NCBI RefSeq assembly: GCF_003150675.1
Contig: NZ_QGGB01000009.1
Coordinates: 248,001 to 312,000 of the forward strand
DNA: 64,000 bases
Reading direction: 5' to 3'
DNA from: Rhodohalobacter mucosus
Lineage (GTDB): Bacteria; Bacteroidota; Rhodothermia; Balneolales; Balneolaceae
Part shown: positions 1-10,217 of the stretch, piece by piece
How the letters are laid out: each line of letters opens with the position of its first letter
Numbering within the stretch: position 1 is the stretch's first letter
Translations under genes and position numbers: made by a program
The notes under the pieces: model-generated
The model's database searches: none
Seen by the model: only the letters and a program-made list of their open reading frames with translations
What the model was told of the DNA's origin: nothing

Positions 1-320
1 TTTCCAACGCACTGAAGTTTACACGCGAGGGCGGACACGTAAATGCATCTCTGGCACTGCAACGGAAACAAGACGGCGGACATGTACTGAAACTGGATGT
101 TGAGGATAACGGCATCGGAATGGAAGCCGAGAAAGCATCCGCACTTTTTGATGAAAGCAGCAAGTTGTCGCGAAGTGGTACATCAGGTGAGAAAGGTACA
201 GGGCTGGGTTTGTCGATCATAAAATATTTTGTTGATCTTCATGCCGGAAATATTGAGGTTAAAAGCTGGCCGGGAAAAGGCACCGTATTTACGGTAACGA
301 TCCCGGTTGCCATAGCGTAA
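1..320 (+). CDS. Sensor histidine kinase, C-terminal part (5' end outside window)
   Basis: Reading frame 3 is open from the window edge to TAA at 318-320. It carries the ATP-binding half of a two-component sensor kinase: an N box (SNALKFT) at the very start, a G1 box (VEDNGIGM) about 35 residues on, and a G2 box (GTGLGLSI) near the end. These form the Bergerat fold that binds ATP and phosphorylates the dimerisation-domain histidine. The sensing and H-box regions lie outside the window, so neither signal nor partner regulator can be named. No response regulator follows directly. Confidence 0.9.
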   Translation, partial: SNALKFTREGGHVNASLALQRKQDGGHVLKLDVEDNGIGMEAEKASALFDESSKLSRSGTSGEKGTGLGLSIIKYFVDLHAGNIEVKSWPGKGTVFTVTIPVAIA

Positions 321-366
321 ACTGCGTTGTGGGTACATACTTTTAACCTTTATCCATCAACCGGAA

Positions 367-861
367 TTGGACCAGAAAGAAGATATTTTCAGAAAAGCAG
401 AAAAGCTGCTGGCTGAAAAGCAGCTCAGCATTGAATCGTCGGACCGGTCGCGGCCATGGGGCGGTTTTTATGTGGTAAAAGAAGAACAGGCTTCCCGGTT
501 TATCCGGACATTCTTTCCCTCGCTAAAGGTTGCCGATTTCCAGAAATTCTCAAAACTGAGCCCCAAATTGCTGATGGTGGCCCCGGAGAGAAGACTCTCC
601 TGGCAGTATCATCACCGCCGTTCAGAAATCTGGCGTGTGATCCACGGTACGGTTGGAGTTATTGTGAGTGATACGGATGAGCAGGGTCCGGTCAGGGTAC
701 TTGTAGAGGGAGACAGCATCAGCCTGAATGAGGGTGAACGCCACAGGCTGGTCGGTCTTGATAACTGGGCTGTACTTGCCGAGATCTGGCAGCACACCAA
801 ACCGGGCGAACCCTCGGATGAAGAGGATATCGTGCGGCTTGAAGACGACTTTGGCAGGTAG
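367..861 (+). CDS. Cupin protein of the mannose-6-phosphate isomerase type II family
   Basis: The 164-residue protein resembles the cupin domain of type II phosphomannose isomerases, which interconvert mannose-6-phosphate and fructose-6-phosphate. Visible hallmarks are RPWGGF near residue 30, the metal-site stretch PERRLSWQYHHRRSEIW near residues 75-90, the HGT and EGDS turns, a later histidine in GERHRL, and the ending EEDIVRLEDDFGR. It is one cupin unit without the nucleotidyltransferase part of bifunctional enzymes. The start is a TTG at 367. Similar stand-alone proteins are sometimes annotated as phosphoheptose isomerases, so the exact sugar substrate is uncertain. Confidence 0.75.
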   Translation: MDQKEDIFRKAEKLLAEKQLSIESSDRSRPWGGFYVVKEEQASRFIRTFFPSLKVADFQKFSKLSPKLLMVAPERRLSWQYHHRRSEIWRVIHGTVGVIVSDTDEQGPVRVLVEGDSISLNEGERHRLVGLDNWAVLAEIWQHTKPGEPSDEEDIVRLEDDFGR

Positions 862-1028
862 ATGGCAGCCGGTAACAACGCGCAAACTGCTGCTTCAGGG
901 TACTTTTGAGGGTACCGTTTACGTTAATACAACTCAGGCAGCGTCCATAGGCCGTATTGCCGGCAACCCGCTTGCAGAGCGCAGTTCCTTGCGAGGCAGG
1001 TTTTTTTGTTATAAAAAATGCATATTAA

Positions 1029-1070
1029 TACAAAGAAAGGTGGTCGGATGTCAGACTGCCTTTCTTTGTA
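1029..1070. promoter_or_regulatory. Perfect 12-bp inverted repeat in the rel leader
   Basis: The arms TACAAAGAAAGG (1029-1040) and CCTTTCTTTGTA (1059-1070) are perfectly complementary with an 18-base loop. A second, shorter stem lies at about 1082-1110 (AACTTCA with TGAAGTT). No T-run follows, so it is not a typical terminator. Position 74 bp before the RelA/SpoT start makes a leader hairpin or operator plausible, but function is inferred. Confidence 0.45.
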
Positions 1071-1143
1071 TAGCACCCATGTGAACTTCAGGCGGGAAAG
1101 TGAAGTTACAATAGTATTAATGATCATAAATCTGTAACCGTAT

Positions 1144-3387
1144 ATGGCAAAAGTGGATACGGATATCCGCGAACAAATTGAGCAGTATGAGCTCGACAGA
1201 ACTCAGCAGCTGGAGCTTGCCGAGCTGCTTAAGATATGCCATGATCAATTGGGAGAAACGGACGACGCACTTGTTACCCTCGCCTTCAAGCTTTGCTGCA
1301 AGTCGCATGAGGGAGTAACTCGTGCTTCCGGAGAACCCTACTACCAGCATCCGGTGGAAGTAGCCAAAATAATGGCTGATGACTTCAATATTGATGACGA
1401 ATCGGTAGTTGCCTCCCTGCTTCACGACACGGTTGAAGATACATCCGTTACCCTCGAAATGGTCGAGGAGTTGTTCAACCCTACGGTCCGGCACCTGATC
1501 GACGGTGTTACAAAGATTACCGGTGTGTTTGAAAGCCGGAATACGGAACAGGCGGAGACATTCATGAAGCTGATCCTCTCTATGGCGGAGGATATTCGCG
1601 TGGTATTGATCAAGTTTGCCGACAGGCTTCACAACATGAGGACCATCAGCCATTTGCCAAGGCAGAAGCAGCTTAAAAAGGCTACAGAAACCATGGAGCT
1701 TTATGCACCCCTGGCACACAGGTTCGGGTTGTTTAAAATTAAAAATGAATTTGAAGACCTCTGCTTCAAGGTTATCGATCCGAACTCATTTAAATTTATT
1801 GTACGAAAGCTGCGCGATAAGAAGGAAGCCAGGGAGCATTTTATTGAAAAGTTTATGGAGCCGGTTGAAAATGTTCTGAAGGGTCAGAATTTTTCATTTG
1901 AAATCAAGGGAAGGCCCAAGCATATCTACTCGATCTACCGGAAAATGCAGATGCAGCAGAAGCCATTCGAAGAGATTTATGATCTGTTTGCTATCCGCAT
2001 TATCCTTGAAGAGCCGCATACAAAAGAAGATTGCTGGCGTGTCTATTCCATTATTACCGACTGGTATACCCCCATTCCGCAGCGATTCCGGGATTTTATT
2101 TCGGTTCCAAAGGCAAACGGTTACCAATCGCTTCATACTACGGTTATTACCAAGCAGGGTCGAAAAGTTGAGGTGCAGATCCGAACCCGTAAGATGGATG
2201 ATATTGCGGAGCAGGGTGTGGCCGCCCACTGGAAATACAAGGAAGGAGGGGGAGGAGGCAGTTCAGAGCTCGATAAGTTCGTTCATTGGGTACGGGATGT
2301 GCTTGATAATCCGCGACCCGAAGCCGCCACAGAGTTTGTAAAAGATTTTCAGCTGAACCTCTATCAGGACGAGATCTATGTGTTTACCCCCGACGGGGAA
2401 CTGAAAACCCTGCCCAAGGGTGCTTCCTGCATTGACTTTGCATTCGAAATACACAGCGAGATTGGTGAACGCGCCGTTGCTGCAAAGGTAAACGGTAAAA
2501 TGGTACCCCTTCGCCAAAAACTGAAAGTGGGTGATCAGGTTGAAATCATTACAGGAAATAAAATCAACCTCAATGCAGACTGGATAGAAGATGTGGTGAC
2601 CCACAAGGCGAAGGCAAGGCTGCGCCAGTTCATAAAACAGAAAGAACGAAAAATTGCGGATGAAGGGCGCGAATTATGGGAAAAACGCGCAGCAAAGGGC
2701 AAGATTGAGGCCACCGATCAGGAAATTACCAAAGTAGCCAAGAAGTTTAAGTTTGAAAATGCGCAGGAGCTGTTTTATGAAATCGGCAATGGCGCATTTG
2801 ATGTGCAGGAACTGTTTAAAATTGTGAAAGAGCTCAAGAGCAAGGGCCGGATTGAGAAAGAAAGAACGGAGGCTGAAGAGCTCAATGAAGAGGATATACA
2901 GGAAAATTATATTACATCGGCACGGTCGATAGGCGACGGCAAAGCACTGCTTGTTGACGGCGAACTGACCGGGGTTAAGTACTCCTACGCAAATTGTTGC
3001 AACCCGATTCCCGGAGACGACGTGGTTGGATTTATCAGCAGAAACGGTGACGTGAAAGTGCACCGGTCGAACTGTAAAAATGCCCATCACCTGATACGAA
3101 CGGACAGTGAGCGGATTATTGACGTTACGTGGGCCAGGAATATCGATACACAGTTTCTTGGAGCTGTAAAAGTAATCGGGGAAGACAGGGTAGGCTTGGT
3201 GAACGACTTGACGGAAATTCTTGCCAAGTCATTGAAAACCAACATGAAAAGTATTAACGTTAGTAGTGAAGGCGGGATGTTTGAAGGTATTCTGACGATC
3301 TATGTGGATGACCTGAAACATTTGGAGAAGATTATCAGAAGACTGGAGAAAGTGGAAGGAATCAAAAACGTGATTCGCTACGAATAA
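1144..3387 (+). CDS. Bifunctional (p)ppGpp synthetase/hydrolase, RelA/SpoT family
   Basis: This 747-residue RSH protein makes and degrades the stringent-response alarmone (p)ppGpp in the cytoplasm. Domains in order: an HD hydrolase (QHP near residue 69, LLHDTVED at 92-99), a synthetase domain (YDLFAIRII, then RFRDFISVPKANGYQSLHT), a TGS domain (VFTPDGELKTLPKGASCIDF) and a C-terminal ACT domain from about residue 675. The HD pair is intact, and RFRD corresponds to the RXKD motif of bifunctional rather than EXDD synthetase-only enzymes, so both activities are expected. ATG at 1144. It seems to be transcribed alone. Confidence 0.96.
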   Translation: MAKVDTDIREQIEQYELDRTQQLELAELLKICHDQLGETDDALVTLAFKLCCKSHEGVTRASGEPYYQHPVEVAKIMADDFNIDDESVVASLLHDTVEDTSVTLEMVEELFNPTVRHLIDGVTKITGVFESRNTEQAETFMKLILSMAEDIRVVLIKFADRLHNMRTISHLPRQKQLKKATETMELYAPLAHRFGLFKIKNEFEDLCFKVIDPNSFKFIVRKLRDKKEAREHFIEKFMEPVENVLKGQNFSFEIKGRPKHIYSIYRKMQMQQKPFEEIYDLFAIRIILEEPHTKEDCWRVYSIITDWYTPIPQRFRDFISVPKANGYQSLHTTVITKQGRKVEVQIRTRKMDDIAEQGVAAHWKYKEGGGGGSSELDKFVHWVRDVLDNPRPEAATEFVKDFQLNLYQDEIYVFTPDGELKTLPKGASCIDFAFEIHSEIGERAVAAKVNGKMVPLRQKLKVGDQVEIITGNKINLNADWIEDVVTHKAKARLRQFIKQKERKIADEGRELWEKRAAKGKIEATDQEITKVAKKFKFENAQELFYEIGNGAFDVQELFKIVKELKSKGRIEKERTEAEELNEEDIQENYITSARSIGDGKALLVDGELTGVKYSYANCCNPIPGDDVVGFISRNGDVKVHRSNCKNAHHLIRTDSERIIDVTWARNIDTQFLGAVKVIGEDRVGLVNDLTEILAKSLKTNMKSINVSSEGGMFEGILTIYVDDLKHLEKIIRRLEKVEGIKNVIRYE

Positions 3388-3560
3388 TACCGTATTTGCT
3401 CAGCCCTGTCTTTACGCTTAGGTGTAAACACCTATAAAAAATGAATGAACCACCTATATCTATAGTCAAATCATTTATTAATAATTGGTTGATATAGGAC
3501 GTACACAGAAGTGTGTGCAATGGAGTGACTAACGCAATATTAATAGAAAAAACAATAACG

Positions 3561-3884
3561 ATGGTAACATACACAAAACGTGATATCGTGCGAACCGTGG
3601 CCGACAAGATGGACGTGCCCCTGAATCAGGCCGAGCCATGGGTTGATTCAGTAATTGATGCTCTAAGGTCTAAAATGCTTGCAGCCGATCCTACCTGCCG
3701 AATCGAACTCCGTGACTTCGGAGTCTTTGAAGTGAAGGAGACAAAAGCGAAGCCTAAGGCCAGAAATCCAAAAACCAACGAAGTGATTTACGTACCTGCT
3801 CATAGAAAAACGCACTTCAAGCCGAGTAAACGGCTTAAAAAATTCCTGAAAATTCCTCTTAGTGAGGTTAAGAAAGGGAAATAG
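3561..3884 (+). CDS. HU/IHF-family DNA-binding protein
   Basis: A 107-residue histone-like protein that bends or compacts DNA. The helical dimerisation part (YTKRDIVRTVADKM) is followed by the strand ELRDFGVFEVKE and a beta-arm with ARNPKT, the arm whose conserved Arg-Asn-Pro tip inserts in the minor groove. The C-terminal tail is Lys-rich. An in-frame ATG-like start exists upstream (3513) but would add 16 residues atypical of HU, so 3561 is preferred. It is followed with no spacing by ruvX and then def and fmt, suggesting co-transcription. Confidence 0.92.
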   Translation: MVTYTKRDIVRTVADKMDVPLNQAEPWVDSVIDALRSKMLAADPTCRIELRDFGVFEVKETKAKPKARNPKTNEVIYVPAHRKTHFKPSKRLKKFLKIPLSEVKKGK

Positions 3885-4316
3885 TTGGCAAAGTATGGAA
3901 GAATCCTCGGTGTGGATGTAGGGAGTAAACGGGTTGGCATTGCAAGGACAGATTTGCTCAGAACAACCGCCAATCCGGTTGGAACCTTCTCCCCCGAGGA
4001 CTCATTTAAAGAGATAGAGAGACAGATAAATAGGGAAGGACCCGTTATCGGCATAGTAGTTGGCTGGCCGCTCACCCCGCAGGGAGAATACACAAATGCC
4101 ACTGAAATGGCTTATGATTACATACGCCATCTGGAAAAAACGTATACATCCATTCCTGTATTTAAAATGGACGAAAGATTCAGTTCAAAACAGGCAATGG
4201 AGCTGATGAGAGACGCGGGGGTACCTAAAAGTAAACGCCACAAAAAAGGAAGGTTGGATCAGGCCGCAGCAGCCCTTATTTTACAGCAGTTCCTGGAATC
4301 ACATCCTGAAATGTAA
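3885..4316 (+). CDS. ruvX: Putative pre-16S rRNA nuclease RuvX/YqgF
   Basis: A 143-residue RNase H-fold protein of the YqgF/RuvX family, linked to 5' maturation of 16S rRNA. The first strand LGVDVGSKRVGIA carries the first catalytic Asp, VGWPLTPQGE and DERFSSKQA carry further conserved acidic and basic positions, and KGRLDQAAAALILQQFL is the usual C-terminal block. The start is TTG at 3885, immediately after the HU stop codon, preceded by AAAGGG as a likely ribosome-binding site. It lies three bases before def. Confidence 0.93.
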   Translation: MAKYGRILGVDVGSKRVGIARTDLLRTTANPVGTFSPEDSFKEIERQINREGPVIGIVVGWPLTPQGEYTNATEMAYDYIRHLEKTYTSIPVFKMDERFSSKQAMELMRDAGVPKSKRHKKGRLDQAAAALILQQFLESHPEM

Positions 4317-4318
4317 TC

Positions 4319-4903
4319 ATGTCTGTTTTACCTATAGTTACATACGATGACCCGGTGCTCCGGCAAGCATCAGCACCCGTTAAAGAGAATAGCGAAGAGC
4401 TTCAGCAGCTCATTTCCGACATGTTTGAAACCATGTACAATTCAAATGGCGTTGGGTTGGCGGCTCCGCAAATTGGCAGATCGATTCGTCTTTTTGTTAT
4501 GGATGCAGATGCGATAACCTCCGAGCTGGATGAAGAGGAGGATCTTGGCCCTATTGCCATGATAAATCCAAAAATTGAAAGTCTGTCGGGAGATAAAGTG
4601 AAAATGGAAGAAGGCTGCCTCAGCATACCGGACCTTCGAGATGAGATCGTACGTCCCGACATCGTTACCGTATCGTATCTTGACAGGGAGTTCAATTCAA
4701 AAAAATTAACGGCGGAAGGATGGGTTTCGCGGGTAATTCAGCACGAATTTGATCACCTTGAGGGTACATTATTTATAGATTATCTGAGTGCTTTCCGCAA
4801 ACGTCTTCACCGGTCAATGCTAAAGAAAATTGATTCAGGCCAGATGGAGGTCGATTATCCGGTCGTGCCCAAGCTTCCTGAAAAGGCCGGCCAGACGGTA
4901 TGA
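4319..4903 (+). CDS. def: Peptide deformylase
   Basis: A 194-residue metal hydrolase that removes the formyl group from the N-terminal Met of new proteins. All three motifs are present: GVGLAAPQIG near residue 45, EEGCLSIP near residue 98 (Cys metal ligand) and QHEFDHLEG near residue 141 (HExxH). Length is normal. Its stop overlaps the start of fmt by four bases (ATGA), the frequent def-fmt pairing that couples formylation with deformylation. Confidence 0.98.
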   Translation: MSVLPIVTYDDPVLRQASAPVKENSEELQQLISDMFETMYNSNGVGLAAPQIGRSIRLFVMDADAITSELDEEEDLGPIAMINPKIESLSGDKVKMEEGCLSIPDLRDEIVRPDIVTVSYLDREFNSKKLTAEGWVSRVIQHEFDHLEGTLFIDYLSAFRKRLHRSMLKKIDSGQMEVDYPVVPKLPEKAGQTV

Positions 4904-5838
4904 AGTCACTGGGAATTGTTTTTATGGGATCGCCTGATTTTGCGGTTCCTTCTCTGGATGCACTCTATCATTCTCACCACCGCATATTGGCAGTTGCAAG
5001 TAACCCCGATAAGCGCAGGGGCAGACGCAGCAGGCCGGAACCAACCGATGTAAAAAAAAGAGCCCTCGAGCTGGGCTTGCCGGTAATCGATGTAGAAGAC
5101 GTCAAAAGTGATACGTTTGAAACAAGACTTCGGGAGCTGGCACCCGATCTGCTGGTTGTGGTAGCATTCAGGATTTTACCTGCACATATTCTGGCCGTAC
5201 CCAGGCTGGGTTCAGTTAACCTGCATGCTTCCCTGCTACCCAAATACAGGGGCGCCGCACCCATCCATCACGCAATTATGCAGGGTGAGCAGGAGACGGG
5301 GTGCACCGTATTCTTTCTTGATGAAAAAGTGGATACGGGCGAGATCATCGGTCAGGCGAAAACAGACATCGGCCCGGATGAAACCACAGGTGAGGTCTAT
5401 AACCGCTTAAAACATCTTGGAGCAGAACTGCTGCTCGAAACCGTACAGGAAATTGCTGACGATACAGCAAAACCGGTGAAGCAAAACCATTCAGCTGCAA
5501 CACCCGCCCCAAAGCTGTTCAGCGAAAACACACGTATCGATTTTTCAGAAAAAAGCACGGATATTCACAATTTCATAAGAGGTTTAAATCCCTTCCCTGT
5601 TGCGTGGTGCAAATACGGCGATCAAAAAATGAACATATACCTTTCAAGGCCGGCCGGAAGCGAAGTGCCAGAAAGCCTGAAATTGAGTCCGGGCGAGCTC
5701 GCGGCGCATGATTCAAGGCTTTTTGCCGGTTGCGGTGACGGAGTCCTGGAGCTGTTGGTCGTTCAGCTTCCCGGAACAAAAAAAATGACGGGCACTGAGT
5801 TTGTCAACGGCTACGGGCTGGATAAAAAACTCTCCTGA
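4900..5838 (+). CDS. fmt: Methionyl-tRNA formyltransferase
   Basis: A 312-residue enzyme that formylates Met-tRNAfMet using 10-formyltetrahydrofolate. The N-terminal half has FMGSPDFAV at the start, the folate-site loop NLHASLLPKYRGAAPIHHAI near residue 110 and KVDTGEII near residue 145. The C-terminal tRNA-binding OB-like domain follows (INFIRGLNPFP-like block near 225). It overlaps def by four bases and is the last gene of the HU-ruvX-def-fmt run. Confidence 0.98.
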   Translation: MKSLGIVFMGSPDFAVPSLDALYHSHHRILAVASNPDKRRGRRSRPEPTDVKKRALELGLPVIDVEDVKSDTFETRLRELAPDLLVVVAFRILPAHILAVPRLGSVNLHASLLPKYRGAAPIHHAIMQGEQETGCTVFFLDEKVDTGEIIGQAKTDIGPDETTGEVYNRLKHLGAELLLETVQEIADDTAKPVKQNHSAATPAPKLFSENTRIDFSEKSTDIHNFIRGLNPFPVAWCKYGDQKMNIYLSRPAGSEVPESLKLSPGELAAHDSRLFAGCGDGVLELLVVQLPGTKKMTGTEFVNGYGLDKKLS

Positions 5839-5977
5839 CAGATTATTGTCAGTCGTCTCAAATTTCTTTGTACACCTAGAACAGAGAGTTGACTAAATGA
5901 TATTATTTTGAGATATACCGTTCAGAAAATTCAGGGTGTCTCGATTAAAAAATTTTTCATATTAAAAACCTGATATT

Positions 5978-6676
5978 ATGGATCTTCCCCCATTACTAAA
6001 GGCTGCAAAAGCCGGAGATATTAAAACGATGACGGAACTCCTTGAAAGCGGAGCTGACATCAACGAAACCCATAAAAACGGAGCTTCAGCCCTGATTTAT
6101 GCGGCTGAACACGGACACATGAATGCTGTGAAGTTTCTTATAGAGCATGGCGCTGATCCCGCAATCCAGACCAAAATGGGCGGAACAGCGCTGAACCGGG
6201 CAGCAGAGAGCGGTAATACCGAGATGATGGAATATCTTCTCGATAAAGGAACACCCATCGGTGATCTTGCGCTGATAGTCGCTGCGAGAGAAGGGAACCA
6301 GGAAGCCGTCCAGCTTCTGATTGATGCGGGTGCGGACGTTAATGCACAACAGCGCTGGGGACAAACGGGATTGATGCTTGCTGCCCGCGAAGGGCATTCT
6401 GCCGTTGTGAAATTGCTTCTTGATTCCGGCGCGAATGTGAGGCTTCGCGATAAAAACGGGGATTCTGCGCTGAATATCGCAATCGATAATGACAATGCAG
6501 ATATTGCCATGCAGCTGCGACGCGCAGGAGCGAAGGCTCAGGTTAAAAAAACCACGCCACCGCCTGCAGCAGCCGAAGATGAGGAGGACGAGGATTCAGA
6601 CGTCTCGGAACTGGATGAGATTATTGCGGACGATTCTGAAGACGAAATCCCGGACGATATGGAACTCGATGACTGA
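5978..6676 (+). CDS. Ankyrin-repeat protein with acidic tail
   Basis: A 232-residue protein with about five to six ankyrin repeats between residues 5 and 185, seen as recurring AAxxGHxxxVxxLLxxGAD-like units. The last ~35 residues are almost all Asp/Glu with a few Ser, giving a strongly acidic tail. No signal peptide or enzyme domain is visible, so it is probably a cytoplasmic protein-binding module. It stands alone between fmt and gap with more than 100 bp on either side. Its partner cannot be told from sequence. Confidence 0.85.
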   Translation: MDLPPLLKAAKAGDIKTMTELLESGADINETHKNGASALIYAAEHGHMNAVKFLIEHGADPAIQTKMGGTALNRAAESGNTEMMEYLLDKGTPIGDLALIVAAREGNQEAVQLLIDAGADVNAQQRWGQTGLMLAAREGHSAVVKLLLDSGANVRLRDKNGDSALNIAIDNDNADIAMQLRRAGAKAQVKKTTPPPAAAEDEEDEDSDVSELDEIIADDSEDEIPDDMELDD

Positions 6677-6895
6677 CACATTTCGGGTTTGAACACCCGG
6701 AAAATAGAAGGTCCGATCGATAATAGCCTCTCAACAACCAAAGCTGAAATGAAAAAAGCGCTTACAGTGTAAGTGCATGGATTTTGGGGCCGAAACATTC
6801 CCTGAAAAATGGATAGAGTGCTTGTAAACCGTTATTTTAATATGAATGTAAAACTGCAGGAATGCAGATAATTTGAATTTGAAAAGGAGCAATAA

Positions 6896-7897
<1,002 letters not shown>

Positions 7898-7960
7898 ATC
7901 AGATTGAATGCCGGCAGCAACTGATTACCGGCATCATTAATTTTTCAGGCATATAGAATG

Positions 7961-7999
7961 GCCCGGCCGGTAACTATTTACCGAGCCGGGCTTTTTTTT
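7961..7999 (+). terminator. Intrinsic terminator after gap
   Basis: GCCCGGC...GCCGGGC arms with a short AT-rich loop and one bulged base, followed by eight Ts ending at 7998. It lies 64 bp after the gap stop codon. Confidence 0.85.
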
Positions 8000-8119
8000 A
8001 TCCAAACAGAATCTCCGAATACAGGCCAGCCTCCGTTGCAAAAATTCATTGGCAATTAAGCCGCATAGTTGATTATTTACCTTCTGTTTTATTTCCAACC
8101 TCATGATTTCGCGGTTACC

Positions 8120-10150
8120 ATGATTCGATATGCAACTCCTCTTCTGATACTACTTCTTTTTCTTCCTGCAGCAGCTGATGCGCAGGAGCAGCCTTTTTCA
8201 CGAATGGATGTATTTGACCTGCAGTGGGTGCAGGATCCGCAGGTATCGCCCGACGGTGAACACATTGTATATGTGCGCCGGGGCATGGACATCATGAAAG
8301 ACAGACGCACCTCATCCCTGTGGATCATCAGCAGGGTGGGTACGCAGCATCGCAAACTCACAACCCGAAGCGAGTCGGAATCCGGCGCGGTCTGGTCGCC
8401 CGACGGTTCAAAGATTGCGTTTATCAGCGGGGATGATACGCACGATTCAGAAATTTTCATTCACTGGGTGGATTCGGGTGTTACAACACGTATTTCTCAG
8501 CTCGACAGATCGCCTTCGGGCCTGTCGTGGTCTCCTGACGGAAGCAAGATTGCATTCAGCAAGCATGTGCCCGAACCAAACCCGGTTCTTGTAACGCCCC
8601 CGGACAAACCCGAGGGTGCTGAATGGGCGGAAGCACCCAGGGTAACAACAAGACTCAACTATGAACAGGATGGCACCGGTTACCTGGAACCCGGCTATTC
8701 GCACTTGTTTGTGATCAGCGTTGACGGCGGGCATGTACGCCGGGTAACATCGGGCGATTATCACCATTCAGGCCGCCCCGTATGGACGCCCGACAGTGGC
8801 AGCCTCATCTTCTCCGCAAACAGGGATGAGGACTGGGAGTACAATTTCAGGGATTCCGATATCTATTCGGTTGCACTGGAGTCGGGTGATATTACCCGTC
8901 TCACAGACCAATTCGGACCAAGCCACAGCCCTGCCGTTTCGCCTGACGGAACCACCATTGCCTGGCTTGGCTATGAAGACAGGGTTCAAACCTACCAGGT
9001 CACAGAACTCTACCTGATGAACAGCGACGGGACGGACCTGCGGAAGCTTGAAACCGGACTGGACAGGTCACTCTCGAATATCGTCTGGGGTGCGGATGGA
9101 GAGGGGATCTATTTTCAGTATGATGACCTTGGGAATACCAAAATCGGCTATACGGATCTCTCGGGCAGTACGGAAGTAGTGGCGGAGAATGTTGGCGGCA
9201 CAGCGGTTGGCCGCCCTTACGGAGGCGGATCCTTTTCAGTATCGGCCAACGGGGTGATTGCCATGAATCAAACCACACCCTACTACCCCGCGGAACTGGC
9301 TGTTACCCGAAGAGGGAGCAGGGAAGCAGATAAAATCACCGATCTGAACGGGGAGCTGTTCAGTAACCGAACGCTCGGAAATGTGGAAGAGGTGTGGTAC
9401 ACTTCATCTGTGGACGGTATCGATCTACACGGATGGATTGTAACACCACCTGATTACGATCCCGGTCAAACGTATCCCCTGCTCGTGGAGATTCACGGCG
9501 GACCGATCAGCAACTACGGTGACCGGTTTTCACCGGAAGTACAGCTTTATGCTTCTGCGGGGTATGTCGTCTTTTATCCGAACATGCGCGGCAGTACCGG
9601 CTATGGAGAGGAGTTTGGGAATCTGCTCTATCATGACTACCCGGGCGATGATTACCACGATATTATGGACGGCGTGGACCTATTGATCGAGCGCGGAATA
9701 GCCGATGAGAACCGGTTGTTTGTAACGGGAGGAAGCGCAGGCGGAATTATGACGGCATGGATTATCGGCAAGAACAACCGTTTCAGGGCGGCTGCCGTTG
9801 TGAAGCCGGTCATGAACTGGATCAGTAAAACCCTTGCAGCGGATAATTACTACGCCTACGCAGACTACCGCTATCCGGGTCAGCCATGGGAAAATTTTGA
9901 AACCTACTGGTCGTTTTCTCCCATTTCACTTGTTGGAAACGTGGAAACCCCCACGCTGGTCATGGTGGGAACAGATGATTTGAGAACACCCACTTTTGAA
10001 GCAAAGCAGCTTTACAGCGCGCTGAAGCTGAGGAGAGTGGAGACCGCATATGTAGAGGTGCCGGGAGCCCCTCACTTTATCGCCAACAGGCCAAGTCAGT
10101 TGATCACAAAGGTAGATCACGTTCTTGCCTGGTTTGAGAAATACAATTAA
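8120..10150 (+). CDS. Secreted S9-family peptidase (prolyl oligopeptidase type)
   Basis: A 676-residue serine peptidase with a signal peptide (hydrophobic run ending PAAADA before QEQPF). Residues ~30-400 contain repeated SPDG blades of a TolB/WD40-like propeller. The C-terminal alpha/beta-hydrolase has the nucleophile in GGSAGG (Ser539), an acid in VGTDDLRTP (Asp619 or 620) and His652 in GAPHF, a complete triad. The family cleaves short peptides, often as dipeptidyl or acylaminoacyl peptidases; the specificity is not visible. An upstream TTG at 8069 would add residues before the signal peptide, so ATG 8120 is chosen. A GH13 amylase follows 67 bp later. Confidence 0.93.
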   Translation: MIRYATPLLILLLFLPAAADAQEQPFSRMDVFDLQWVQDPQVSPDGEHIVYVRRGMDIMKDRRTSSLWIISRVGTQHRKLTTRSESESGAVWSPDGSKIAFISGDDTHDSEIFIHWVDSGVTTRISQLDRSPSGLSWSPDGSKIAFSKHVPEPNPVLVTPPDKPEGAEWAEAPRVTTRLNYEQDGTGYLEPGYSHLFVISVDGGHVRRVTSGDYHHSGRPVWTPDSGSLIFSANRDEDWEYNFRDSDIYSVALESGDITRLTDQFGPSHSPAVSPDGTTIAWLGYEDRVQTYQVTELYLMNSDGTDLRKLETGLDRSLSNIVWGADGEGIYFQYDDLGNTKIGYTDLSGSTEVVAENVGGTAVGRPYGGGSFSVSANGVIAMNQTTPYYPAELAVTRRGSREADKITDLNGELFSNRTLGNVEEVWYTSSVDGIDLHGWIVTPPDYDPGQTYPLLVEIHGGPISNYGDRFSPEVQLYASAGYVVFYPNMRGSTGYGEEFGNLLYHDYPGDDYHDIMDGVDLLIERGIADENRLFVTGGSAGGIMTAWIIGKNNRFRAAAVVKPVMNWISKTLAADNYYAYADYRYPGQPWENFETYWSFSPISLVGNVETPTLVMVGTDDLRTPTFEAKQLYSALKLRRVETAYVEVPGAPHFIANRPSQLITKVDHVLAWFEKYN

Positions 10151-10217
10151 TCTAGATATTCAACATCGGGTTTCAATCAGTGGCCCGCAATATCCTGTTT
10201 AACGACACATTAAAACC

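Noticed and set aside
5835-5852. CTGACA/TGTCAG hairpin at the fmt stop
   Set aside because: Only 6 bp and no T-run; not called a terminator.
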